64,000 nucleotides of DNA from Pseudomonas migulae NBRC 103157 (GTDB lineage: Bacteria; Pseudomonadota; Gammaproteobacteria; Pseudomonadales; Pseudomonadaceae). A program made the position numbers and the translations under genes. Under the pieces are notes generated by a model that made no database searches, was not told where the DNA came from, and was given only the letters and a program-made list of their open reading frames with translations. Location of the stretch: NCBI RefSeq assembly GCF_002091715.1, contig NZ_BDAG01000024.1:39982-103981 (forward strand). The letters are read 5' to 3'. This document shows, in pieces, positions 43,986-52,333 of the stretch (position 1 is the first letter of the stretch; each line of letters opens with the position of its first letter).

Positions 43986-44087
43986 GGCAAAAGCCTCTTT
44001 ATGGTTTTGGACAGTCCCATGAAACCGCGCTCATGTATCTGGAATGTGTCCGCGTGACGGGAATTTGTATGATCAAGTAGCCGCCCG

Positions 44088-45332
44088 TCACAGCACCAGC
44101 CGCCGGTAATCCGCCAGGACACTGCCCAGATAGGCGTTGAAACGCCCGGCAGTGGCGCCATCGATCACACGATGATCCCAACTCAGGCTCAACGGCAGAA
44201 TGTTGCGCGTGACCACCTGCCCGCCTTCCAGCGCGAGCCGCTCCCGGCTTTTGCCCACCCCCAGAATGGCGACCTCGGGGGCATTGATGATCGGCGTGAA
44301 ATACGTCCCGCCAATGCCGCCCAACGACGAAATCGAAAAACAGCCGCCACTCATCTCGGCAACGCTCAACTTGCCCTCGCGTGCCTTTTCAGCGAGCGCC
44401 GACATTTCCCGGGCAATCGCCAGCACACCTTTCTGATCGACGTCCTTGATGACGGGTACGACCAGCCCTTGCGGCGTATCGGCGGCAAAACCGATGTGGC
44501 AGTAACGCTTCAATACCAGCTCGTCGCCGTTGAGACTGGCGTTGAACTCCGGGAATTTTTTCAAGGCGGCCGCACAGGCTTTCATCAACAAGGCCAGCAA
44601 CGTCAGCTTGACCCCGCTCTGCGCTTTTTCCTTGTTCACCTGCACGCGGAACTGTTCGAGCTGCGTGATATCCGCATCGTCATGATTGGTCACGTGAGGA
44701 ATCATGACCCAGTTGCGATGCAGGTTGGCCCCGCTGATTTTCCGGATACGCGACAGTGCCCGGGTTTCCACCGGCCCGTATTTGGCAAAATCAACCACCG
44801 GCCAGGGCAGCAAGCCGTCCAACGGTTGGGCACCCGCTTCGGATACTTTCAGTGCGCCTTTCACATGGGCCAACACGTCTTCTTTGGTGATGCGACAGCG
44901 CAGCCCCGTCCCCTGAATGGCCTTGAGCGACACACCGAGTTCTCGAGAAAACTTGCGAACCGAGGGTGATGCGAGCGGCATATCGGTGGGTGGCTCACGC
45001 ACTTCGATGAGCGCCGGTGCCGACGCCAGCTGCCGAGGTTCCGCGAGCGTTGCAACGGGCTCGATCATGGGTGCAGGCGCAGGCGAGTGCCCTTCACTCT
45101 CGATCAAGGCGATCGGCGATCCTTCGCTGACCTTGTCGTCCAGCCCGACCGTCAACGATTGCAATACACCCGTCGTGGGCGACGGAATTTCCATGGCCGC
45201 CTTGTCGGTTTCGACAATGATCAAGGTCTGCCCTTCGAGCACCGCATCGCCCGCCTTGACCCGTATTTCGATGACACCGACATCCCTGGCATCGCCGATG
45301 TCGGGCATTCGCACTTCATGCACATTCTTCAT
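44088..45332 (-). CDS. 2-oxoacid dehydrogenase E2 (AceF-like), probably for 2-oxobutyrate
   Basis: 414 residues from ATG 45332, where the lipoyl domain begins (MKNVHEVRMPDIGD). One lipoyl domain with K44 in ETDKAAMEI, a Pro/Ala linker, a peripheral-subunit-binding domain (about 125-160: SPSVRKFSRELGVSLKAI), and the catalytic acyltransferase domain with H387 and D391 in SWDHRVIDG. It transfers the acyl group from E1-bound ThDP to CoA. It lies 40 bases after the E1 gene. No E3 (dihydrolipoamide dehydrogenase) is present, so a shared E3 must be used. A single lipoyl domain makes it shorter than the multi-lipoyl AceF of central metabolism. Confidence 0.88.
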   Translation of the reverse strand: MKNVHEVRMPDIGDARDVGVIEIRVKAGDAVLEGQTLIIVETDKAAMEIPSPTTGVLQSLTVGLDDKVSEGSPIALIESEGHSPAPAPMIEPVATLAEPRQLASAPALIEVREPPTDMPLASPSVRKFSRELGVSLKAIQGTGLRCRITKEDVLAHVKGALKVSEAGAQPLDGLLPWPVVDFAKYGPVETRALSRIRKISGANLHRNWVMIPHVTNHDDADITQLEQFRVQVNKEKAQSGVKLTLLALLMKACAAALKKFPEFNASLNGDELVLKRYCHIGFAADTPQGLVVPVIKDVDQKGVLAIAREMSALAEKAREGKLSVAEMSGGCFSISSLGGIGGTYFTPIINAPEVAILGVGKSRERLALEGGQVVTRNILPLSLSWDHRVIDGATAGRFNAYLGSVLADYRRLVL

Positions 45333-45372
45333 AAGCGTTTCCTGAACATTCGACTCGACCTGAAGCACGGCT

Positions 45373-48072
45373 TCAAGCTTCCCAAGGCGCGACGGCGTCA
45401 ACCTCAATGGCGTACCGCGCAATCGCTTCGGCACACACACTGGCGTCGAGGCGCCCTTCCTGAACCAGTGACGTCAGGGCACTCAGGACGATCTGATGGC
45501 GATCCACTTCAAAGAACGCGCGCAGCCTGCCGCGGGTATCGCTGCGGCCGAAACCGTCGGTGCCGAGCACGCTGTAGCGAGCCCCCAGATAACTGGCGAT
45601 CAACTGGGGCAATGCGCGGACGTAATCGGTACAGGCAATGATCGGCGCCGTGTCGTTGAGTGACTCCTGTACGTGGCTGCGTCGCGCCGGGTGTCCGGGA
45701 TGCAGGCGATTCCAGCGCTCCACCTCGCGGGCATCGCGGGCCAGTTCGGTGAAGCTGGTCACGCTCCACACCTCGCTGTCGATGTTCCAGTCGCTGGCCA
45801 GCAACTCGGCCGCCGCGATCACTTCAAGCAGGATCGCGCCGGAACCCAACAACTGGACGCTGCCGCGTGCATCCTCGACTTCATGCCGGGCGAACAGATA
45901 CATGCCCTTGATAATCGCCTGCTCGACACCGTCGGGAAGGTTGGGCTGCGGGTAATTTTCGTTCATCAGCGTGACGTAATAGAACTCGTCGACCTGACGC
46001 TCCAGCATCTGGCGCATGCCGTGATCGAGGATCACCGCGAACTCTCCGGCGAACGCCGGATCGTAGGCACGGCAGTTGGGCACCATCGACGCCATCATGT
46101 GACTGTTGCCGTCCTGGTGCTGCAGACCTTCGCCACCCAGCGTGGTGCGACCCGCCGTGGCGCCGAGCAGGAACCCGCGCGCCCGCTGGTCAGCCGCCGC
46201 CCAGATCAGGTCGCCGATGCGCTGGAAGCCGAACATCGAGTAGTAGATGTAGAACGGCAGCATGGGCAGGCCATGCACCGAATAGCTGGTCGCCGCCGCT
46301 ACCCAGGAACTGATCGCCCCGGCCTCGCTGATGCCTTCTTCGAGAATCTGGCCATCCAGGGCTTCCCGATAACTCAGGATCGAACCGATGTCCTCCGGTT
46401 CATAACGCTGGCCCACGCTGGAATAGATACCGATCTGCTTGAACAGGCTGGCCATGCCGAACGTGCGCGCCTCATCCGCCACGATCGGCACGATGCGCGG
46501 CCCCAGTTGCTTGTCTCGCAGCAAACCGCTGAGCATCCGCACGAACGCCATGGTGGTGGACATTTCCTTGCCTTCAGCGGCAATGGCAAACCCGGCGTAG
46601 CTATTGATGTCGGGCACCGCCAACGCCGCCGACGTGGTGGGCCGCGACGGCATATAGCCGCCCAAGGCCCGGCGACGCTCATGCAGGTAGCGCATTTCGG
46701 CACTGTCGTCGGCGGGTTTGAAGAAGCTCAGCGAGGTGGCCTGCTCATCGGTCAACGGCAAATTGAAACGGTTGCGGAAGGCGATCAAGGCGTCCTTGTC
46801 GAGTTTCTTCTGCTGGTGCACGGTCATCTTGCCTTGCCCGGCGTCGCCCATGCCGAAGCCTTTCTTGGTCTGCGCCAGAATCACCGTGGGCTTTCTGCTC
46901 TCGCGCATTGCACTGTGGTAGGCGGCAAAAATCTTCACCACGTCGTGGCCACCGCGTTTGAGGCGGTCAATCTGTTCGTCGGTCAGGCCCTGGGCGAGAT
47001 GAGTCAAGGCTTCGTTCTGGCCAAAGAACTGATCGCGGTTGAAGCGCCCGTCTTTTGCGGCAAAGGTCTGGAACTGGCCGTCGACCGTAGCGGACAAGGC
47101 CTTGACCAGCGCGCCGTCATGATCCCGGGCAAACAGGCCGTCCCAGTCGGAACCCCAGACCAGTTTGATGACGTTCCAGCCGGCACCACCAAACAATGCT
47201 TCCAGTTCGTCGATGATGCGACCGTTGCCCCGCACCGGACCGTCCAGCCGCTGAAGGTTGCAGTTGACCACCCACACCAGGTTATCCAGCCCTTCACGCG
47301 CTGCCAGTGTGAGGGCGGACATGCTTTCCGGCTCATCCATTTCACCGTCGCCAAACACGCCCCAGACGGTGCGCCCGGCGGTGTCTTGCAAGCCGCGGTG
47401 CTCCAGGTATCGCATGAAGCGCGCCTGATAGATCGAACTGATCGGACCGATGCCCATCGAGCCGGTCGGGAACTGCCAGAAGTCCGGCATCAACCATGGG
47501 TGCGGATAACTCGACAGCCCCCGGGCCCCCTGGGCGCGCGCGCCTATTTCTTGCCGATAATGCTGCAGGTCCTTTTCCTCGAGGCGACCTTCCAGAAAAG
47601 CTCGTGCATAGACGCCCGGCGCCGAGTGCGGCTGGTAGAACACCAGGTCTCCCCCGCAGGTGTCGGTGCGCGCCTTGAAGAAGTGATTGAAGCCCACCTC
47701 GAACAGATCGGCAGCGCTGGCATAACTGGCGATGTGGCCACCGAGTTCCCCATAAGCCTGGTTGGCCCGGGCCACCATGACCAGCGCATTCCAGCGCATG
47801 ATCGAGGCCAGGCGTTCTTCCATCGCCAGATCACCCGGAAACACCGGCTGCTGCTCGACGCTGATGGTGTTGATGTAGGGCGTGCCGTGGCGCGGCCGCC
47901 AGTTCATCTCGCAGGTGCTGGCCAGTGTCACCAGCATGTCCATGATCTGCGCGGCTTGCCCGGCGCCGCCATGGGCGATGACCGATAGCAAGGCATCCCG
48001 CCACTCAGCGATTTCCTGTGCATCTTCAGCGGTCTGGCCCGGCAATTGGGCATGAATATCGGACGGGTTCAT
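45373..48072 (-). CDS. Homodimeric-type 2-oxoacid dehydrogenase E1 (AceE/MdeB-like), probably for 2-oxobutyrate
   Basis: 899 residues from ATG 48072 (AGGAG six bases upstream; the TTG two codons earlier is rejected). ThDP-binding motif GDGEMDEPES...VNCN near 235-265, the HGLPMLPFYIYYSMFGFQRI segment and the AceE-type C-terminus are intact. In the family it decarboxylates pyruvate; the MdeB relatives serve 2-oxobutyrate from methionine. Here the operon begins with ACC deaminase, whose product is 2-oxobutyrate, so that is the likely substrate. Its start overlaps the stop of the small gene upstream by four bases. Confidence 0.88.
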   Translation of the reverse strand: MNPSDIHAQLPGQTAEDAQEIAEWRDALLSVIAHGGAGQAAQIMDMLVTLASTCEMNWRPRHGTPYINTISVEQQPVFPGDLAMEERLASIMRWNALVMVARANQAYGELGGHIASYASAADLFEVGFNHFFKARTDTCGGDLVFYQPHSAPGVYARAFLEGRLEEKDLQHYRQEIGARAQGARGLSSYPHPWLMPDFWQFPTGSMGIGPISSIYQARFMRYLEHRGLQDTAGRTVWGVFGDGEMDEPESMSALTLAAREGLDNLVWVVNCNLQRLDGPVRGNGRIIDELEALFGGAGWNVIKLVWGSDWDGLFARDHDGALVKALSATVDGQFQTFAAKDGRFNRDQFFGQNEALTHLAQGLTDEQIDRLKRGGHDVVKIFAAYHSAMRESRKPTVILAQTKKGFGMGDAGQGKMTVHQQKKLDKDALIAFRNRFNLPLTDEQATSLSFFKPADDSAEMRYLHERRRALGGYMPSRPTTSAALAVPDINSYAGFAIAAEGKEMSTTMAFVRMLSGLLRDKQLGPRIVPIVADEARTFGMASLFKQIGIYSSVGQRYEPEDIGSILSYREALDGQILEEGISEAGAISSWVAAATSYSVHGLPMLPFYIYYSMFGFQRIGDLIWAAADQRARGFLLGATAGRTTLGGEGLQHQDGNSHMMASMVPNCRAYDPAFAGEFAVILDHGMRQMLERQVDEFYYVTLMNENYPQPNLPDGVEQAIIKGMYLFARHEVEDARGSVQLLGSGAILLEVIAAAELLASDWNIDSEVWSVTSFTELARDAREVERWNRLHPGHPARRSHVQESLNDTAPIIACTDYVRALPQLIASYLGARYSVLGTDGFGRSDTRGRLRAFFEVDRHQIVLSALTSLVQEGRLDASVCAEAIARYAIEVDAVAPWEA

Positions 48073-48359
48073 GGGCAACTCCTGCAGGTGTCGGGAAACA
48101 CTTCAAGGTGGCGCGAATGACTTGCTCGGGCGAGGCTTTTAACCTGATCGACCGCCTCGAGGATGGAACGCTCGGCCGAGGCGACATTCGCGGTCTCGAC
48201 ATGGATCAGCGCAACATTTTCAAAACAGCTGAAACCCTGATGGATCAACTCAATATGATCGCTATCCAGTCCGGACGCGATGACAACGATGCGCGTACCA
48301 CTTGAAGGCTCGCGCATCCATTTCAGGGCTTTGTTACGACAGTCGGCAGTTTGGCTCAT
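48069..48359 (-). CDS. Small unknown protein of the acdS-E1-E2 operon (related to the next protein)
   Basis: 96 residues. LKWMREPSSGTRIVVIASGL is followed by a Rossmann-like alternation of strand and helix (HIELIHQGFSCFENVALIHV). Residues 10-50 align with residues 8-50 of the protein encoded at 48395-48859 (W-I/M-K/R-EPS then a hydrophobic strand, a helix and a second strand). The tail carries CRSC. No catalytic motif recognised. It overlaps the E1 start (ATGA), so translation is coupled to the E1. A regulatory or accessory subunit role is inferred only from position. Confidence 0.65.
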   Translation of the reverse strand: MSQTADCRNKALKWMREPSSGTRIVVIASGLDSDHIELIHQGFSCFENVALIHVETANVASAERSILEAVDQVKSLARASHSRHLEVFPDTCRSCP

Positions 48360-48394
48360 AGGCTTTGCCTTTCTTGTTTGGGGTGGTTGATTCG

Positions 48395-48859
48395 CTAAAT
48401 GACGCAGCGCTCCTGCAACACGCTTTTCGCCAGACTGCGGGTTGCCGATAAAACGTCTTCCACCTGTCGATCCATCGCCGCGCTGGAGGACGCTATCTCT
48501 CCCAGTTCGACGACGCGCAACGGGTGACCACAGACAGATCCCAGCCAGGTCAGGCCAGGGGCCGCGCCGACTTCGACATCCAGTAAAAAGCTGCCTTTGG
48601 AAACGTAGCGCAGCAATTGGCTGGCATCACAGACGTCGACTCGTGTCGATTGCTCGGGGTTGAACCCGACCCGCAGCCAGTCGAGCATCAACGCTCTGGA
48701 TTGCAGGACGGCCAGATATGCCACCTGGTCCCAGTCGTCGATTGCCACGTGTAGCTTGTCGATCATGTATTTGGGCAAGGCTGCGCTGGTGACGATGACC
48801 ACCCCGGCATCCGCGGAGGGTTCCTTGATCCAGACTGCGGATTGCGATGTCGCGTGCAT
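48395..48859 (-). CDS. Unknown protein of the acdS-E1-E2 operon
   Basis: 154 residues from ATG 48859 (GGGAG seven bases upstream); the frame stays open upstream through the REPIN but that part is not coding. SAVWIKEPSADAGVVIVTSA starts a module similar to the preceding 96-residue protein, followed by a second alpha/beta half (SFLLDVEVGAAPGLTWLGSV) and a helical end. Soluble, no signal peptide. I recognise no family. It lies between acdS and the E1 gene, and so is expected to be expressed with them. Confidence 0.62.
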   Translation of the reverse strand: MHATSQSAVWIKEPSADAGVVIVTSAALPKYMIDKLHVAIDDWDQVAYLAVLQSRALMLDWLRVGFNPEQSTRVDVCDASQLLRYVSKGSFLLDVEVGAAPGLTWLGSVCGHPLRVVELGEIASSSAAMDRQVEDVLSATRSLAKSVLQERCVI

Positions 48860-48913
48860 GGCGTTACTCCCGGCGGTTGAACGGTCCGATTCGGCCTCGG
48901 TAGGAACGAACCT

Positions 48914-49043
48914 GTGTGGCGAGGGGGCTTGCCCCCGTTCGGCTGCGAAGCAGTCGTAAAACATTGCATGCGGTGTAACTGATAGGCCGCGGCTGCAGGA
49001 TTGGGGCCGCTTCGCGACCCAACGGGGGCGAGCCCCCTCGCCA
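48914..49043. repeat. REP pair of the GGCGAGGGGGCTTGCCCCCG class
   Basis: GTGGCGAGGGGGCTTGCCCC at the left edge and its complement at the right edge (GGGGCGAGCCCCCTCGCCAC), around a 90-base spacer with further partial complementarity. It is a different REP class from the others in the window and lies inside the operon, between acdS and the next gene. Confidence 0.85.
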
Positions 49044-49056
49044 CTGAGGATCACCG

Positions 49057-50073
49057 TCAGCCGTTACGGAACAGGAAGCTGTAGGCATTCAGCGCCGGCG
49101 CCCCGCCCAAGTGTGCGTAAAGCACTTTCGAACCTTCGGGGAATTCGCCACGGCGAACCATCTCGATCATCCCGTGCATGGATTTCCCCTCATACACCGG
49201 ATCAGTCAGCACGCCTTCAAGGCTCCCGCACAGGCGAATGGCTTCCAGCGTGCCTTCGTTCGGCAAACCGTATTCCGGATAGGCGAAGCGCGTGTCGAGC
49301 ACCACATCCTCGTCGGTGATTTCGCGACCCAGTTCCACCAATTCAGCAGTGTGACGGGCAATACGCAGAATCTGTGCCCTGGTCTTTTCCGGTTTGGCCG
49401 AGGCATCGATGCCGATGACGTTCTTCGAACGGCCGTCAGCGGCGAACCCGACGACCATGCCCGCCTGGGTACTGCCGGTCACGGAGCACACGACGATGTA
49501 GTCAAACTTGAAGCCCAGTTCTTTTTCCTGCTGCCGGACCTCTTCGGCAAAACCGACGAAGCCGAGACCGCCATAAGGATGCTCGGAACAACCTGCCGGA
49601 ATCGGGAACGGCTTGCCGCCCCGCTCCACCACGTCGCTCATGGCCTTCTCCCAGCTGGGACGAATGCCGATGTCGAACCCGGCGGCGTCCAGTCGTACGT
49701 CCGCACCCATGATGCGCGACATCTCGATATTGCCGACCCGGTCATACACGGCGTCGGAGTAGTTCACCCAGTTTTCCTGGACCAGCACACACTTCATGCC
49801 CAGGTGGGCGGCGACGGCAGCAACCTGACGGGTCTGGTTCGACTGGATCCCGCCGATCGACACCAGGGTGTCGCAACCCTGTTCGAGTGCCTCGGGAATC
49901 AAGTATTCGAGCTTGCGCGTCTTGTTGCCGCCGAAGGCCAGGCCGCTGTTGCAGTCTTCACGTTTGGCATACAGCTCGACCTTGCCGCCCAGGTGTTCGC
50001 TGAGGCGTTTCAAGGGAGTAATGGGAGAAGGACCGAAGGTCAGCGGATAACGTTTAAAACGATTCAGGTTCAT
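49057..50073 (-). CDS. acdS: 1-aminocyclopropane-1-carboxylate deaminase
   Basis: 338 residues, full length. PLP enzyme converting ACC, the precursor of the plant hormone ethylene, to 2-oxobutyrate and ammonia; cytosolic. PLP lysine K51 in GGNKTRKLEYL, S78 in GGIQSNQT, Y268 and Y294 are present. The residues that separate true ACC deaminases from D-cysteine desulfhydrases, E295 and L322, are both present, so the specific name is justified. AGGAG precedes the start. It is divergent from acdR across 201 bases and is followed by two small unknown genes and the E1/E2 genes. Typical of plant-associated Pseudomonas that lower plant ethylene. Confidence 0.97.
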   Translation of the reverse strand: MNLNRFKRYPLTFGPSPITPLKRLSEHLGGKVELYAKREDCNSGLAFGGNKTRKLEYLIPEALEQGCDTLVSIGGIQSNQTRQVAAVAAHLGMKCVLVQENWVNYSDAVYDRVGNIEMSRIMGADVRLDAAGFDIGIRPSWEKAMSDVVERGGKPFPIPAGCSEHPYGGLGFVGFAEEVRQQEKELGFKFDYIVVCSVTGSTQAGMVVGFAADGRSKNVIGIDASAKPEKTRAQILRIARHTAELVELGREITDEDVVLDTRFAYPEYGLPNEGTLEAIRLCGSLEGVLTDPVYEGKSMHGMIEMVRRGEFPEGSKVLYAHLGGAPALNAYSFLFRNG

Positions 50074-50274
50074 GACTCTGCTCCTTGTTTATTGGATATC
50101 CAAGCGCCAGACCGAAAGGCAAAAAAGGCTGCGTTCCAGGTGCTTTCAGAGGGGCTTCGATGAGTTCAATATTAAGAACAAAGGCAAAAATATGTGTTGC
50201 AAGTTTCAATTCATTAAAGAAACATAAATCATCGACTACCACTTAAAACATCTTTTTATTGTGTAGAAATCACT
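50074..50274. promoter_or_regulatory. acdS-acdR divergent promoter region
   Basis: 201 bases, clearly AT-richer than the surroundings (for example the stretch around 50180-50265), as expected for Lrp-type DNA wrapping. In Pseudomonas UW4 the corresponding region is known to bind AcdR/Lrp and to respond to ACC, oxygen and leucine. I did not locate exact boxes here. Confidence 0.65.
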
Positions 50275-50784
50275 ATGAGCGCAACAAATAATCACAAGAA
50301 ACCCGGCACTTCAGGTGCGGAGCCACACCCGCTGGACCGGACCGACCGCGCCATTCTCAAGACCCTGCAGCGAGACGCCTCCATCTCCAATGTGGCGCTC
50401 GCCGAGAAGGTGAAACTGAGCGCACCGGCCTGCCTGCGGCGCGTCGAACGCCTCAAGCAGGCGGGCCTGATCAAGGGCATTGTCGCGTTGCTGGACAATG
50501 AAGCGCTGGAGGCGGGGATGGTGGTGTTGATCGGCGTGGTGCTGGACCGCTCGACACCGGAATCCTTCGCCGCCTTCGAGGCCGCGGCGCAAAAGGTGTC
50601 AGGCTGCATGGAATGCCATGTGGTGACGGGGGAATTCGACTACTTCATGTTGATACGAACCAAGGACAGCAACAGCTTCAACCGCCTGCACGCGGAGCAG
50701 TTGCTTTACCTGCCGGGGGTTCGGCAGATCCGTTCGTTCATGGGGTTGCGCCAGGTGTTGTCGACCACACACATCCCCATTTGA
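50275..50784 (+). CDS. acdR: Lrp/AsnC-family regulator AcdR
   Basis: 169 residues. After a polar N-terminal 20 residues come the AsnC-type HTH (about 22-70: LDRTDRAILKTLQRDASISN, then LAEKVKLSAPACLRRVERLK) and the RAM effector domain (about 85-165: VVLIGVVLDRSTPESFAAFE, GEFDYFMLI). Divergent from acdS. In the family AcdR binds the acdS promoter region and activates transcription when ACC is present, antagonised by leucine. Here it is expected to control the whole acdS-unknown-E1-E2 operon. Confidence 0.93.
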   Translation: MSATNNHKKPGTSGAEPHPLDRTDRAILKTLQRDASISNVALAEKVKLSAPACLRRVERLKQAGLIKGIVALLDNEALEAGMVVLIGVVLDRSTPESFAAFEAAAQKVSGCMECHVVTGEFDYFMLIRTKDSNSFNRLHAEQLLYLPGVRQIRSFMGLRQVLSTTHIPI

Positions 50785-50787
50785 GAG

Positions 50788-52224
50788 TCATATCAATCCG
50801 AGCGTCAGCGCCTTCAGTGTCGCTGCCGCACGGGTCGTGCACTGCAATTTGCGGAACACGCTCTCGACATGGGTGCGCACCGTGCTCGGGCTGATGCCGA
50901 GCTGGCGTGCCACCTCCTTGTTGCTGCCGCCCATGCTGATGCGCTGCAGGATTTGCGTCTCGCGGTCGCTCAGCGGGCTGGTGTTTCCCCTGGGCGCGAC
51001 GGCGCTCTCGCCGCGAGCCGCCGCGATGACCGCCTGACAGGCCTGAGGGTCGAAACGCCCCAGCGCGGCTTCGTCGAGCAAGAGGCGCTCGGCGTCACTG
51101 TCGCTGAGGGCTGCACGCCACGGCCGGTTGCAACGCAATGCCTGCCAGACCAGCGTGGCTGCCAGCAAACGCTGCTCGGCGGGCAAGGCATCACCCTCAA
51201 GGCCACGGAAGTAGCCACTGCCATCCAGTCGTTCATAGGCATTCGCCGCCAGCCGCCCCGGCGCCGACAGTTCAGGAATCTGGCCGCAGGTGCGCGACGT
51301 CCAGTAAGGCACCAGCCGTACCTGTTCGAGATCACCGTCGAGCAATACGCCCGTCGTGTTCCAGATTCGGTTGGGCACCGCCGCCCGGCCGATGCCATGA
51401 ATCAGCGCCGCTTTCGCGGCCTGGTCGGCCGACTGCTCCGGCAAGCCCCACAACCTCGCGGCTTCCCGGACAAGTTCAGCCGACCGGCGTGAGTAGCCCG
51501 CCAGCCAAGGCAGCTTGAGGTCGATCACATCCCCGACCAGCGTAAGCGCAACCTGTCTCTCGTTTCGATGCGGTTGCGAAGGAACGTCTTGCGGCACGCG
51601 CAACGATTCCAGCCAGTCTTTGGCATTGTGCGCAAGTTCTGCGGCCAGCGATGCCGGATAGCGACGGTCGCCCTTGGTCGCAATCCATTCCAGTGCTGCC
51701 TCCAATCCGTGAACCCTGGAGAGGATTTCCAGATCACCGGCCAGCAATACCTGATAGACCACCTCCGGCACCTCGGGATGGCGCAAGCCAAAGGGTTTGC
51801 CTTCACCGTCGAACTGTTCGAATACGTGTCGCAGCCCGTGTTCGACCGGCGCGCTCAGGCCAAGCGTGTGCGCGATATCGCCCGACACCTCGCAATGCAC
51901 CACGGCCAGCGGCGTCGATTTGCGCATCGCGCGCAGGCCTGCCGCGCCCAGTGTCTGGCTGAGCATGGCGTTGCGGCCCTCGACGTCATCGCCCAGCAAA
52001 CGAGTGAAACCCTCGGCATTGGCCGTACACCCCGACCAGCGCAGCAAGGCCACTTGCCGTGCGACCTCGGTGTGTTCACCGGCACCGTGGCAGGACTGCG
52101 CGAGCAACTGCACCAGGCGAGCCGTACGGCGTGACTGGTCGAAGGGTTGGCCCATGCTCAGGTCCCCGACCATGGACAACGCCAGGATCGCACTCTCCAG
52201 CTCGATACCGTCACTCTCGCGCAT
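50788..52224 (-). CDS. Degenerate HD-GYP-like protein with C-terminal LuxR HTH
   Basis: 478 residues. The N-terminal and central helical regions (about 1-400) include a stretch aligned to HD-GYP phosphodiesterases: IHGIGRAAVPNRIWN near 280 and YERLDGSGYFRGLEGD near 345, where canonical sequences have HDxGK and HHERxDGxGYP. The HD pair (HG here) and the second His pair are lost, so metal-dependent phosphodiesterase activity is unlikely. The C-terminus (about 415-478) is a LuxR HTH (LSDRETQILQRISMGGSNKE, then LGISPSTVRTHVESV). Probably a transcription factor using a dead HD domain as a sensor. It ends three bases from the convergent acdR stop, and lies divergent from the hydrolase gene. Confidence 0.8.
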   Translation of the reverse strand: MRESDGIELESAILALSMVGDLSMGQPFDQSRRTARLVQLLAQSCHGAGEHTEVARQVALLRWSGCTANAEGFTRLLGDDVEGRNAMLSQTLGAAGLRAMRKSTPLAVVHCEVSGDIAHTLGLSAPVEHGLRHVFEQFDGEGKPFGLRHPEVPEVVYQVLLAGDLEILSRVHGLEAALEWIATKGDRRYPASLAAELAHNAKDWLESLRVPQDVPSQPHRNERQVALTLVGDVIDLKLPWLAGYSRRSAELVREAARLWGLPEQSADQAAKAALIHGIGRAAVPNRIWNTTGVLLDGDLEQVRLVPYWTSRTCGQIPELSAPGRLAANAYERLDGSGYFRGLEGDALPAEQRLLAATLVWQALRCNRPWRAALSDSDAERLLLDEAALGRFDPQACQAVIAAARGESAVAPRGNTSPLSDRETQILQRISMGGSNKEVARQLGISPSTVRTHVESVFRKLQCTTRAAATLKALTLGLI

Positions 52225-52333
52225 GACTCTCCCCTTTCATCACTTATTTTTGGTCTGCCTCGGATAAACGACCGATACCGGACCGCCCCCGTATTCCTGA
52301 AACTGCGTCACACCAACCACAGGAGTTCCAACC

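Noticed and set aside
45673..47988. 771-codon + strand open frame opposite the E1 gene
   Set aside because: Antisense of a full-length AceE-type gene with intact motifs.
44088..48072. Calling the E1/E2 genes the housekeeping pyruvate dehydrogenase aceEF
   Set aside because: Single lipoyl domain in E2, location in the acd operon and no usual neighbours; a specialised paralog is more likely, so the aceE/aceF symbols were not assigned.
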